A stretch of 10,915 nucleotides of DNA. It comes from CAXXOK01 sp035399245. Lineage in GTDB: Bacteria > Bacillota > Clostridia > Christensenellales > Aristaeellaceae. This document shows, one piece after another, positions 1-7,076 of the stretch. The DNA is taken from assembly GCA_035399245.1 (NCBI GenBank), contig DAOPIR010000096.1, forward strand, positions 1 to 10,915, read 5' to 3'. The notes beneath the pieces were generated by a model. It had not been told where the DNA came from and made no database searches. It was given only the letters and a program-made list of their open reading frames with translations. The first letter of the stretch is position 1. Each line of letters starts with the position of its first letter. Both the position numbers and the translations under genes were made by a program.

Positions 1-720
1 TATGTAGGAGAGAGCGCCTTTGCGCACAAGGGCGGCATGCATATCGACGGCGTTGCCAAGGTCAGCCGATCGTTTGAGCACGTGCCGCCCGAAAGTGTGG
101 GCAACGCGCGTCGTTTTCTCATGAGCGAGGTTTCCGGCCGCACCACGGTATTGGCAAAGATTGCGGCCATCGCGCCGGAATTGTCCAAGGATTCACCCGA
201 GGTGGCACAGATTGTGCAGACCACCAAGGAAATGGAACACAACGGGTATCAGTATGAAAGCGCAGACGCCAGCTTTGAGCTGATGGCGCTGAAAATACTC
301 GGGCGTTATCACCAACATTTCAAGCTTGGCATGTACCGCACCAGCGGTGAGTTTCCGCATCCCGATGAAAACCAGAGCGCGTCAGCCATGCTGTCCGTTA
401 CGGTAGGGGATCAGCAGGAAACGACGGCCACTATAGGTAACGGCCCTGTTCATGCGCTGGATACGGCCCTGCGCAAAGCGCTGAAGGTCTTTTATCCGCA
501 GCTGAACAAGGTGCGTCTGGTAGACTACAAGGTGCGTGTGCTGACCGGCAAGGCTGCCACAGCTTCCCGCGTGCGCGTCTTAATTGAAAGCTCGGACGGT
601 GAACTGGATTGGACGACGACCGGCGTATCCACCGATATTATCGCGGCCAGCTGGGAAGCACTGTCGGATTCGATCGAATACTATCTGCATCAAAAGGAGG
701 GCTCCTCATCATGTCAATGA
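1..720 (+). CDS. cimA: Citramalate synthase, C-terminal part (5' end outside window)
   Basis: This is the last 239 codons of a gene that enters the window in frame 1 with no start visible. Citramalate synthase condenses pyruvate and acetyl-CoA to (R)-citramalate, the first step of the threonine-independent route to isoleucine. The visible part opens with GESAFAHKGGMH (visible residues 3-14), the conserved end of the HMGL-like catalytic barrel with its metal- and substrate-associated histidines. The stretch after it (about residues 23-54, with VSRSFEHVPPESVGN and SEVSGRT) is typical of the Geobacter/clostridial CimA family rather than of true 2-isopropylmalate synthase. GYQYESADASFEL (about 82-94) leads into the C-terminal LeuA-type dimerisation and regulatory domain, which normally binds the feedback inhibitor. 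The stop overlaps the leuC start by 10 bases, so the two are probably translationally coupled. The alternative is a divergent leuA, and the family features argue against that. Family members are roughly 520-540 residues long, so somewhat less than half is visible. Confidence 0.9.
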   Translation, partial: YVGESAFAHKGGMHIDGVAKVSRSFEHVPPESVGNARRFLMSEVSGRTTVLAKIAAIAPELSKDSPEVAQIVQTTKEMEHNGYQYESADASFELMALKILGRYHQHFKLGMYRTSGEFPHPDENQSASAMLSVTVGDQQETTATIGNGPVHALDTALRKALKVFYPQLNKVRLVDYKVRVLTGKAATASRVRVLIESSDGELDWTTTGVSTDIIAASWEALSDSIEYYLHQKEGSSSCQ

Positions 721-1973
721 CAATGACCCAAAAAATCATTGCCGCGCATTGCGGAAAAACTGCCGTAAAACCCGGGGATATGGTTGTCGCGAACTGCGAC
801 CTGGTACTGGGTAATGATATTACCTCGCCGGTTGCGATTAATGAGTATGAAAAATGCGGCTGCGGCGGCGTGTTTGATTGCAATAAAATCGCGCTGGTGA
901 TGGACCACTTTACACCCAATAAGGATATTAAGGCGGCCGAACAAGTGAAGCAGGTACGTGAGTTCGCCAAAGATAAGCATGTCAAGAACTTCTTTGATGT
1001 CGGCGAGGTTGGCGTGGAGCACGCGCTGCTGCCCGAAAAGGGCATGGTGACCGCCGGTGACTTGGTGATCGGCGCGGACAGCCATACCTGCACCTACGGT
1101 GCGCTGGGTGCGTTTTCTACAGGCGTAGGCTCTACGGATATGGCCGCGGCGATGGCCAGCGGCAAGGTTTGGCTGCGCGTGCCGGAGGCAATTTCCGTAG
1201 TGCTCAAAGGCAAGCCGCAAAAGGATGTATCCGGCAAGGACGTGATCCTGCACCTGATTAAGCTGATCGGCGTGGAGGGCGCGTTGTACCAGTCTCTGGA
1301 GTTCTCCGGTGACGGCGTAGCCGCTATGACCATGGACGACCGTCTGTGTATCTGCAATATGGCGATCGAAGCCGGCGGCAAGAACGGTATTTTCCCCGTA
1401 GATGACCAGACGCTGGCTTATCTGAAGGAACACGGCGCTGCTGAACCAAAGGTTTTTACAGCGGACAAAGATGCGCAGTACGCGCGGGTGATCGAGATGG
1501 ATTTATCCACGCTTAAGCCGATCGTCGCCTTTCCGCATCTGCCGGAAAACGGCAAGACCTTTGATGAGATCGGCGATGTACCCATCCATCAGGTGGTGGT
1601 CGGCTCCTGCACCAACGGCAGGCTGTCCGATCTGCGCGACGCGGCGAAAATCATGAAGGGCCGCAAGGTAGCGGACGGCGTGCGTATGATCGTCATCCCC
1701 GCCACACAGCAGATCTGGCTGGACGCGATGCACGAAGGCCTGTTCGACATCTTTGTAGCGTCAGGCTGCGCTGTTTCCACCCCCACATGCGGGCCGTGCC
1801 TTGGCGGACACATGGGCATCCTCGCCAAAGGCGAGCGCTGCGTGGCAACCACTAATCGCAACTTTGTAGGCCGCATGGGTGATACCGGCAGTGAAGTATA
1901 CCTGGCCAGCGCGGCCGTCGCGGCGGCATCCGCCGTGATGGGCAAGCTTGCCTCTCCCGATATGCTCGATTAG
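711..1973 (+). CDS. leuC: 3-isopropylmalate/citramalate dehydratase, large subunit
   Basis: This is the 420-residue large, iron-sulfur subunit of isopropylmalate isomerase in the aconitase superfamily. With LeuD it converts 2-isopropylmalate to 3-isopropylmalate. Next to cimA it very probably also converts citramalate to 3-methylmalate. The three expected [4Fe-4S] ligands are visible: Cys300 in GSCTN, and Cys360 and Cys363 in TCGPC. The GADSHTCTYGALGAF motif lies at about residues 122-136. The length matches the shorter archaeal/clostridial homoaconitase-like LeuC class rather than the roughly 465-residue enterobacterial form. I chose the ATG at 711 because an AAGGAGG (694-700) lies 10 nt upstream. 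The reading frame is open back to 609, but that extension lies inside cimA and has no matching ribosome site. In-frame ATG codons at 717 and 723 are further from the Shine-Dalgarno sequence and less likely. Confidence 0.96.
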   Translation: MSMTMTQKIIAAHCGKTAVKPGDMVVANCDLVLGNDITSPVAINEYEKCGCGGVFDCNKIALVMDHFTPNKDIKAAEQVKQVREFAKDKHVKNFFDVGEVGVEHALLPEKGMVTAGDLVIGADSHTCTYGALGAFSTGVGSTDMAAAMASGKVWLRVPEAISVVLKGKPQKDVSGKDVILHLIKLIGVEGALYQSLEFSGDGVAAMTMDDRLCICNMAIEAGGKNGIFPVDDQTLAYLKEHGAAEPKVFTADKDAQYARVIEMDLSTLKPIVAFPHLPENGKTFDEIGDVPIHQVVVGSCTNGRLSDLRDAAKIMKGRKVADGVRMIVIPATQQIWLDAMHEGLFDIFVASGCAVSTPTCGPCLGGHMGILAKGERCVATTNRNFVGRMGDTGSEVYLASAAVAAASAVMGKLASPDMLD

Positions 1974-1988
1974 GAAAGGAGAACCGCA

Positions 1989-2474
1989 ATGGTACTAGAA
2001 GGAAAAGCAATCTGTTACGGTGACAATATCGACACCGACGTCATCATCCCCGCGCGGTATCTGAACACGTCCGATCCCGCCCAACTGGCGCAGCACTGCA
2101 TGGAAGATATCGATCCCGATTTTCTGTCCAAAATCCACAAGGGCGATATCATCGTTGCCGGTTCCAACTTCGGCTGCGGCTCCTCGCGCGAGCATGCGCC
2201 GCTGGCGATCAAAACGGCGGGGATTTCCTGCGTGGTCGCAAAGAGCTTCGCGCGTATCTTTTACCGTAATTCCATCAACATCGGCCTGCCGATCGTCGTG
2301 TGCGATGCCGAGATTAAAACCGGCGACAAGCTTTCGGTAGACCTGAAAAACGGTGTACTGACCAATGAAACCACCGGCGTTAAAACAGAGTTTCCGTCCT
2401 TTCCCGAATTTCTGCAGGGCATCATCGAGGCTGGCGGCCTGATGCAGGCGATGTCGGGAGGCGTATTTGAATGA
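1989..2474 (+). CDS. leuD: 3-isopropylmalate/citramalate dehydratase, small subunit
   Basis: This is the 161-residue swivel-domain subunit that pairs with LeuC to complete the isomerase active site. GDNIDTDVIIPARYL (residues 11-25) and GSNFGCGSSREHAP (58-71) are the two signature substrate-recognition and catalytic segments of the LeuD/aconitase swivel domain. The length fits the short LeuD class that accompanies short LeuC proteins. An AAAGGAG site (1975-1981) sits 7 nt before the ATG, and only 15 nt separate the gene from the leuC stop. The stop codon overlaps the leuB start in an ATGA arrangement, which indicates coupled translation. I see no disrupted motif. Confidence 0.96.
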   Translation: MVLEGKAICYGDNIDTDVIIPARYLNTSDPAQLAQHCMEDIDPDFLSKIHKGDIIVAGSNFGCGSSREHAPLAIKTAGISCVVAKSFARIFYRNSINIGLPIVVCDAEIKTGDKLSVDLKNGVLTNETTGVKTEFPSFPEFLQGIIEAGGLMQAMSGGVFE

Positions 2475-3541
2475 ACTATAACATCGTGTTGATCCCTGGC
2501 GACGGTATCGGCCCCGAAATCATTGCAAGCGCAGCAAAGGTGCTGAACGCTGTCGGCCAAAAATTCGGGCATGCGTTTTCCATGCGGGAGGTACTTGCGG
2601 GCGGCTGCGCGATTGATCAATTCGGCGTACCGCTGCCGGATGAAACGCTGCAAGCCTGCCTGAAAAGCGACAGCGTGCTGCTGGGTGCGGTCGGCGGCCC
2701 CCAGTGGGAAACCTTGCCCGGCCATCTGCGGCCCGAACGCGCCCTGCTGGGGCTTCGCAAGGAGTTGGGGCTGTACGCCAACCTGCGCCCCGTGAAGCTG
2801 TCGAAGGTGCTGGCCGCGGCCTCGCCGCTGCGCGCCGATATCACGGAACGCGGCGTGGATTTGCTGATTGTGCGCGAGCTGACCGGCGGCTTATACTTTG
2901 GCGAGCGCGGGCGCGGCGAAGGTGACATGGGCCCCTATGCCTATGATACTGAAAAATACAGTGTGGAAGAAATCAAACGCATAGGGATCGTTGCGTTTGA
3001 CGCGGCTCGTAAGCGCCGCTGCAAGGTATGCAATGTGGACAAAGCCAACGTGCTGGAGTCATCCCGCCTCTGGCGCGAAACCATGCACGAACTGAAGAAG
3101 GAGTACCCCGATGTGGCGTATTCCGACATGCTGGTAGATAACGCCGCGATGCAGCTGATTAAGGACCCGTCACAGTTCGATGTGATCGTGACCAGCAACC
3201 TGTTCGGCGATATCCTTTCGGATGAAGCGTCCCAGCTGACCGGCTCCATCGGGCTGCTGGCCTCGGCGTCGCTTGGCAAGAGCACCTGCGGCATGTACGA
3301 GCCCATCCACGGTTCCGCGCCGGATATCGCGGGGCAGGGGATTTCCAATCCTATTGCAACAGTCCTTTCAGCCGCTATGATGCTTCGGATGTCGTTTGAT
3401 CTGGCAAAGGAAGCGGACGCGGTGGAAGCAGCTGTCGAGAAAGTGCTGGAGAAGGGCTATCGAACCAGAGATATTGCCGCGGGTATGCCGGCTGTCGGTA
3501 CGGCGGAAATGACGGAAAAAATCATCGAGATGCTGGGATAA
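2471..3541 (+). CDS. leuB: 3-isopropylmalate dehydrogenase
   Basis: This 356-residue NAD-dependent oxidative decarboxylase converts 3-isopropylmalate to 2-oxoisocaproate for leucine. In cimA-containing organisms it commonly also acts on 3-methylmalate, giving 2-oxobutyrate for isoleucine. Visible family features are the N-terminal GDGIGPEI (10-17), the arginine-rich substrate segment at about 86-106, LTGGLYFGERGRG (137-149) with the active-site Tyr142, NVDKANVL (188-195) with Lys191, and the metal-binding aspartates Asp223, Asp247 and Asp251. The NAD-binding segment is EPIHGSAPDIAG near 278-289. The start overlaps the leuD stop by four bases, and CGGGAGG (2455-2461) lies 9 nt upstream. It is the last gene of the leucine/isoleucine block. 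No clear terminator follows, only a weak 5-bp inverted repeat near 3564-3580 without a T-run. Confidence 0.96.
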   Translation: MNYNIVLIPGDGIGPEIIASAAKVLNAVGQKFGHAFSMREVLAGGCAIDQFGVPLPDETLQACLKSDSVLLGAVGGPQWETLPGHLRPERALLGLRKELGLYANLRPVKLSKVLAAASPLRADITERGVDLLIVRELTGGLYFGERGRGEGDMGPYAYDTEKYSVEEIKRIGIVAFDAARKRRCKVCNVDKANVLESSRLWRETMHELKKEYPDVAYSDMLVDNAAMQLIKDPSQFDVIVTSNLFGDILSDEASQLTGSIGLLASASLGKSTCGMYEPIHGSAPDIAGQGISNPIATVLSAAMMLRMSFDLAKEADAVEAAVEKVLEKGYRTRDIAAGMPAVGTAEMTEKIIEMLG

Positions 3542-3578
3542 GCATCCTGTAAATAAGGCTTGAAAACCGTTTGGGGGT

Positions 3579-3606
3579 TTGATATTTCCGGGATACGTGG
3601 TACAAT
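3579..3606 (+). promoter_or_regulatory. Sigma-70-type extended -10 promoter for the glycosyltransferase operon
   Basis: A TTGATA -35 (3579-3584) and a TACAAT -10 (3601-3606) are separated by 16 nt. A TG dinucleotide at 3598-3599 is placed exactly for an extended -10. Transcription would start near 3613, giving a leader of about 28 nt. It lies in the only sizeable gap between leuB and the next gene and marks the operon boundary. Confidence 0.7.
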
Positions 3607-3640
3607 TATATATTGAGAACGATAACAATGGGGTGCATGT

Positions 3641-4603
3641 ATGGACAAAACGCTGCTTTCGTTTGTGATTCCCTGCTACCAAAGTGAGCATACGATCACG
3701 AGCGTAGTGGAGGAGGTCATCCAAACGGTGTCCGCGCGGGCCGATGAATTCGATTACGAAATCATTCTGGTCAACGACGGAAGCCCCGATCGGGTTGCGG
3801 ATGTGATTGCAGATTTATGCAAGCAGCATCCGCAGCTTGTGTTTGTCAATTTAAGCCGTAACTTTGGCCAGCACAGCGCCGTGATGGCGGGCTTTGCCAA
3901 GGCACGCGGCGATATTGTGATCTGCCTGGATGACGATGGGCAGACGCCTGCAAACGAATGCCTGCGGCTGGTGGATAAGCTGAATGAAGGCTATGATATT
4001 GTGTTTGCCGAGTACGAGCAAACCAAGCAGAGTCTGTTCCGCATCATGGGAAGCCGGTTTAATACCGCATGCAACCGCTTTTTCTTCGGCCAGCCGAAAA
4101 CGCTGAAAACGACTAGCTATTACGCCTGTCTGCGCTTTGTGGTGGACACGGCGCTGCAATACCCCAATCCGTTCCCGTACATCACGGGGTTGCTGCTGCA
4201 AAGCGTCAGCCGCTCTGCCAATGTAAAGGTAAAACATCGCGCCCGCATGGAAGGCAAAAGCGGTTATAGCTTGAAAAAGCTGATTTTACTGTGGACAAAC
4301 GGTGTGACCGCGTTTTCCATCAAACCGCTGCGCTTCGCCGCCTATCTGGGATGGACGATCGCAGGCGTTGGGTTTGTTTTTGCGCTGGTCACCATCATCC
4401 GCAAGCTGATCAACCCCGGCATGGAAGCAGGCTGGGCATCGACGATTTCCATCCTGTTGGCACTGGGCGGTGTTATCATCGCGCTGATCGGTGTGGTGGG
4501 GGAATATATCGGGCGCATATACTTAAGCATTAATAGAAGCCCGCAGTACGTGATCCGCGAAACCATTGACAACCGCCCGCACGAGGAGGACGAACAGGCA
4601 TGA
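3641..4603 (+). CDS. Membrane-anchored family 2 glycosyltransferase (ArnC/GtrB/DPM1-like)
   Basis: This 320-residue enzyme probably transfers a sugar from a nucleotide donor to a polyprenyl phosphate on the inner face of the membrane, as ArnC, GtrB and dolichol-phosphate mannose synthase do. The N-terminal GT-A domain (about 1-215) carries SFVIPCYQSE (7-16), VNDGSPD (44-50) with the nucleotide-binding aspartate, LSRNFGQHSAVMAGF (71-85) and the catalytic metal-binding DDDG (97-100). Two hydrophobic helices follow at about 232-254 and 266-290. The end is GEYIGRIYLSINRSPQYVIRE (about 287-307), the hallmark tail of this subfamily. The ATG at 3641 has only a weak GGGGTG site (3630-3635), so initiation may be modest. 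The last four bases overlap the next gene, an acetyltransferase, which suggests both act on the same surface glycan or lipid-linked sugar. The sugar substrate cannot be read from the sequence. Confidence 0.88.
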   Translation: MDKTLLSFVIPCYQSEHTITSVVEEVIQTVSARADEFDYEIILVNDGSPDRVADVIADLCKQHPQLVFVNLSRNFGQHSAVMAGFAKARGDIVICLDDDGQTPANECLRLVDKLNEGYDIVFAEYEQTKQSLFRIMGSRFNTACNRFFFGQPKTLKTTSYYACLRFVVDTALQYPNPFPYITGLLLQSVSRSANVKVKHRARMEGKSGYSLKKLILLWTNGVTAFSIKPLRFAAYLGWTIAGVGFVFALVTIIRKLINPGMEAGWASTISILLALGGVIIALIGVVGEYIGRIYLSINRSPQYVIRETIDNRPHEEDEQA

Positions 4604-5361
4604 AGATCGTCCATGCAACATGGGAGCAGCAAAATCTGGGCGTGAATGCCTATGAAATCTTTTGGGACGCCGGCGATACGCTGGAGGATTATGAGCGCGC
4701 CGAACGCGAGCTGATCAACGCCGGCGGGGAGTATTTTGTGGTCAAAACGCCCGTCAATCGCGGCGATTTGCTGTTTGGACTGCCAAGGCTTGGCTATACG
4801 TTTGTGGAAGCGCTGTTTCGCATTGCCGTGGAGCGCGACGCATACCATGTACCGCAAAGCATTGCCCGCTTTGACCGCGGGCTAAGCGTAATCAGGCGGA
4901 CGGAGGAACAGGAGCTGGAAGCCGTTTTCGGACGTATTCGGGAAGGCGTATTTAAGAGCGATCGCATTTCGATGGATCCGTATTTCCCTGCAGAAAAAAC
5001 AGCAACGCGCTATATCAACTGGAGCAAGCAAATGCTTGCTCAGGGATGCATGCTGTTTGAAATGATGCATCGTGAGGATCCGATTGGCGTGTTTATTATT
5101 AAGCGGATCGACGAGCAAACGGTGGATCCCGTGCTGATGGGCCTGTATAACGAGGACCAAAACCGCGGGCTGGGCACACTGCTGCATAAAAAAACGCTGG
5201 ATACCTGCTTTGCGCAGAATTGCTCCCGCATTACCTCGACCTTTGTCAGCAACAATGCCAAAATACTGCGCGTGTATGCCAATGTGGGCGCGGCCATCAC
5301 CGATGTGCTGTATACCTATGTCAAGCATGTGGACGCGCAGCCAGAAATACGGAGGAAGTAA
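4600..5361 (+). CDS. GNAT-family N-acetyltransferase, WecD-like
   Basis: This 253-residue protein has a C-terminal GNAT acetyl-CoA domain. Q187-N-R-G-L-G192 is the (Q/R)xxGx(G/A) pyrophosphate-binding loop. The stretch SNNAKILRVYANVGA near 222-236 matches the usual Asn...Tyr helix of motif B. The middle segment, about 112-140 (SDRISMDPYF followed by RYINWSKQML), resembles the conserved region of amino-sugar acetyltransferases such as WecD, which N-acetylates a dTDP-linked 4-amino-4,6-dideoxyhexose. The N-terminal hundred residues have no clear domain call. A GAGGAGGA site (4583-4590) sits 9 nt upstream of the ATG, and the gene overlaps the glycosyltransferase by four bases, so I infer a shared role in decorating a cell-surface sugar. 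No sugar aminotransferase is in the window. Acylation of another amine cannot be excluded. Confidence 0.75.
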   Translation: MKIVHATWEQQNLGVNAYEIFWDAGDTLEDYERAERELINAGGEYFVVKTPVNRGDLLFGLPRLGYTFVEALFRIAVERDAYHVPQSIARFDRGLSVIRRTEEQELEAVFGRIREGVFKSDRISMDPYFPAEKTATRYINWSKQMLAQGCMLFEMMHREDPIGVFIIKRIDEQTVDPVLMGLYNEDQNRGLGTLLHKKTLDTCFAQNCSRITSTFVSNNAKILRVYANVGAAITDVLYTYVKHVDAQPEIRRK

Positions 5362-5364
5362 AAA

Positions 5365-6384
5365 ATGCCAGACCAAACCGCACCCAGAAAACAGATTATC
5401 TATTCCGGTATCCAGCCGTCCGGTATCCTGACCATCGGCAATTATATCGGCGCTCTGCGCAACTTCAAGCTGCTGGAAGATTCGTATGACTGCTTTTACG
5501 CGATCGTCAATATGCACGCGATTACCGTGCGCCAGGATGCCGCCCAGCTGCGAAGGCGGACCATCGAGCTGGCGGCGCTGTATATCGCGTCCGGTTTGAA
5601 TCCCGATAAGAGCCTGATCTATTGCCAAAGCCAGGTGCCCGCCCATGCGGAGCTGGCATGGATATTGAATTGCTATACCTATATGGGCGAGCTGCAGCGC
5701 ATGACGCAGTTCAAGGACAAATCCGCCAGGCATGGCGAAAACATCAACGCGGGATTGTTTACCTATCCGGTGCTGATGGCTGCGGACATTCTGCTGTACC
5801 AAACGGATCTGGTACCCATCGGCTCGGATCAGAAGCAGCATCTGGAACTGACGCGGGATATCGCACAGCGGTTCAACAGCCTGTACGGTGATGTGTTCAC
5901 CGTGCCGGAACCCTACATCGGCAAGGTGGGCAGCCGTGTGATGAGCCTGCAGGAGCCCGAGCGCAAGATGAGTAAATCCGATCCCGAGGATACCTATATC
6001 AGCATGCTGGATAAGCCCGATGATATTCGCCGTAAGATCAAGCGCGCGGTTACCGACAGTGATGCGGAAATCCGCTTTGATCCTGAAAACAAACCAGGCG
6101 TGAGCAATCTGCTGTCCATTGCGGCGGCGCTGTCGGACTGCAGCATTGAGAAAATGGTGGAAACGATGGACGGCAAGGGCTACGGTGATCTGAAAAAAAC
6201 GGTAACCGAGATCGTGATTGAAACGCTGAAACCCATTCAAGCCGAGTATGATCGTCTGATGGCCGATAAAGCAAGCGTGCAAACAATCCTCAGCCGTAAT
6301 GCTGAGGTGGTATCGCAGTGCGCGATGCGAACGCTGACCAAGGTGAAGAAAAAGGTTGGCTTTGTACTGCCTGACAGAAAATAG
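5365..6384 (+). CDS. trpS: Tryptophanyl-tRNA synthetase
   Basis: This 339-residue class I aminoacyl-tRNA synthetase charges tRNA-Trp in the cytosol. The protein closely follows the Bacillus-type TrpRS. IYSGIQPSGILTIGNYIGAL (12-31) holds the HIGH-equivalent TIGN (23-26). GELQRMTQFKDKS, TYPVLMAADILLYQTDLVPIGSDQKQHLELTRD and KMSKS (201-205) are all present. The length is normal for bacteria. GGAGGA (5351-5356) lies 8 nt before the ATG and overlaps the end of the acetyltransferase gene; only 3 nt separate the two genes. No T-box leader precedes it, so it should be expressed from the upstream glycosyltransferase promoter. That is unusual for a Firmicutes trpS. A 505-codon open frame on the opposite strand (4882-6399) is a shadow of this gene. 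Confidence 0.97.
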   Translation: MPDQTAPRKQIIYSGIQPSGILTIGNYIGALRNFKLLEDSYDCFYAIVNMHAITVRQDAAQLRRRTIELAALYIASGLNPDKSLIYCQSQVPAHAELAWILNCYTYMGELQRMTQFKDKSARHGENINAGLFTYPVLMAADILLYQTDLVPIGSDQKQHLELTRDIAQRFNSLYGDVFTVPEPYIGKVGSRVMSLQEPERKMSKSDPEDTYISMLDKPDDIRRKIKRAVTDSDAEIRFDPENKPGVSNLLSIAAALSDCSIEKMVETMDGKGYGDLKKTVTEIVIETLKPIQAEYDRLMADKASVQTILSRNAEVVSQCAMRTLTKVKKKVGFVLPDRK

Positions 6385-6422
6385 AATCCCGATATCCAAA
6401 CCGGCAAAGAAGGAGGCAAAGC

Positions 6423-7076
6423 ATGATTAAGGGACTGATCTTTGATTTGGACGGCGTGATTGTGGATACAGCCAAGTACCATTACCTGGCATGGAAAGAA
6501 CTTGCCGATTCGCTTGGCCTGCACTTTACCAAAGAGGATAACGAGCGCCTAAAGGGTGTCAGCCGCGTCCGCAGCTGGGAAATCATTTTGGAAATCAACG
6601 GCATTACGATGTCGGAGGAACAGAAACATACGTATTGCACGCAAAAGAATAATGTTTATCTGCAGTATATCAATAAGTTGAGGGAAGATGAAATACTGCC
6701 CGGTGCAAAAGAGTTTTTGCTGAGTGCGCGTAACGACGGCTATCGGATTGCCCTGGGCAGCGCCAGCAAAAACACGATGCTGATTTTGACAAGGCTGAAA
6801 ATCAAGGACTTATTCGACGCCATCATTGACGGCACAAAGGTTACCAAAACCAAGCCGAACCCCGAAGTCTTTGCCAAGGGCGCAGAAGAAATCGGGGTTC
6901 CGGCGGAACAGTGCGTGGTGTTTGAGGACGCGGAAGCAGGTATTGAAGCTGCGCATAACGCCGGCATGAAAGCGGTGGGGATTGGCAGCCGGGAGCGCTT
7001 GCCAAAGGCGGAGCTGAACATTGAAGGCTTTGCGGGCCTTACGCCGCAATCCCTGCTGGAAAAGTTGGAATCATAA
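6423..7076 (+). CDS. pgmB: Beta-phosphoglucomutase (HAD superfamily)
   Basis: This 217-residue enzyme should interconvert beta-glucose 1-phosphate and glucose 6-phosphate through a phospho-aspartate, the step that follows maltose, trehalose or similar disaccharide phosphorylases. It aligns by eye along its whole length with the Lactococcus lactis enzyme. It has FDLDGVIVDT with nucleophile Asp8 and acid/base Asp10, His20 in the cap hinge, LKGVSR (43-48), GSASKN (112-117) with phosphate-binding Ser113, Lys144 in TKPNP, and Glu168-Asp169 for magnesium. AAGGAGG (6410-6416) is 6 nt before the ATG. The gene lies 38 nt after trpS, probably in the same transcript. No phosphorylase or sugar transporter is nearby, so its partner must be elsewhere. 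The stop region overlaps the convergent ABC-F gene by 6 bp. Confidence 0.92.
   Translation: MIKGLIFDLDGVIVDTAKYHYLAWKELADSLGLHFTKEDNERLKGVSRVRSWEIILEINGITMSEEQKHTYCTQKNNVYLQYINKLREDEILPGAKEFLLSARNDGYRIALGSASKNTMLILTRLKIKDLFDAIIDGTKVTKTKPNPEVFAKGAEEIGVPAEQCVVFEDAEAGIEAAHNAGMKAVGIGSRERLPKAELNIEGFAGLTPQSLLEKLES

Noticed and set aside
609..710. In-frame N-terminal extension of leuC
   Set aside because: It lies within cimA. The strong AAGGAGG at 694-700 points to the ATG at 711, and LeuC proteins begin at that region.
714..1433. Minus-strand open frame of 239 codons within leuC
   Set aside because: It is a shadow of leuC in a codon-biased gene. It has no domain and is biased toward His, Arg and Ala.
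3564..3580. Possible terminator after leuB (AAACC...GGTTT)
   Set aside because: The stem is only five base pairs, is AT-rich, and has no T-run after it. It also overlaps the -35 of the next promoter.
3614..3630. Possible Fur-like operator (TGAGAACGATAACAA) before the glycosyltransferase gene
   Set aside because: Too few positions match the 7-1-7 inverted repeat, and nothing in the operon suggests iron control.
4882..6399. A 505-codon open frame on the minus strand opposite the acetyltransferase and trpS
   Set aside because: Both plus-strand genes are unmistakable with full motifs. The antisense product is rich in His, Gln and Ile in a way typical of a codon-bias shadow, shows no recognisable domain, and has no separate support.
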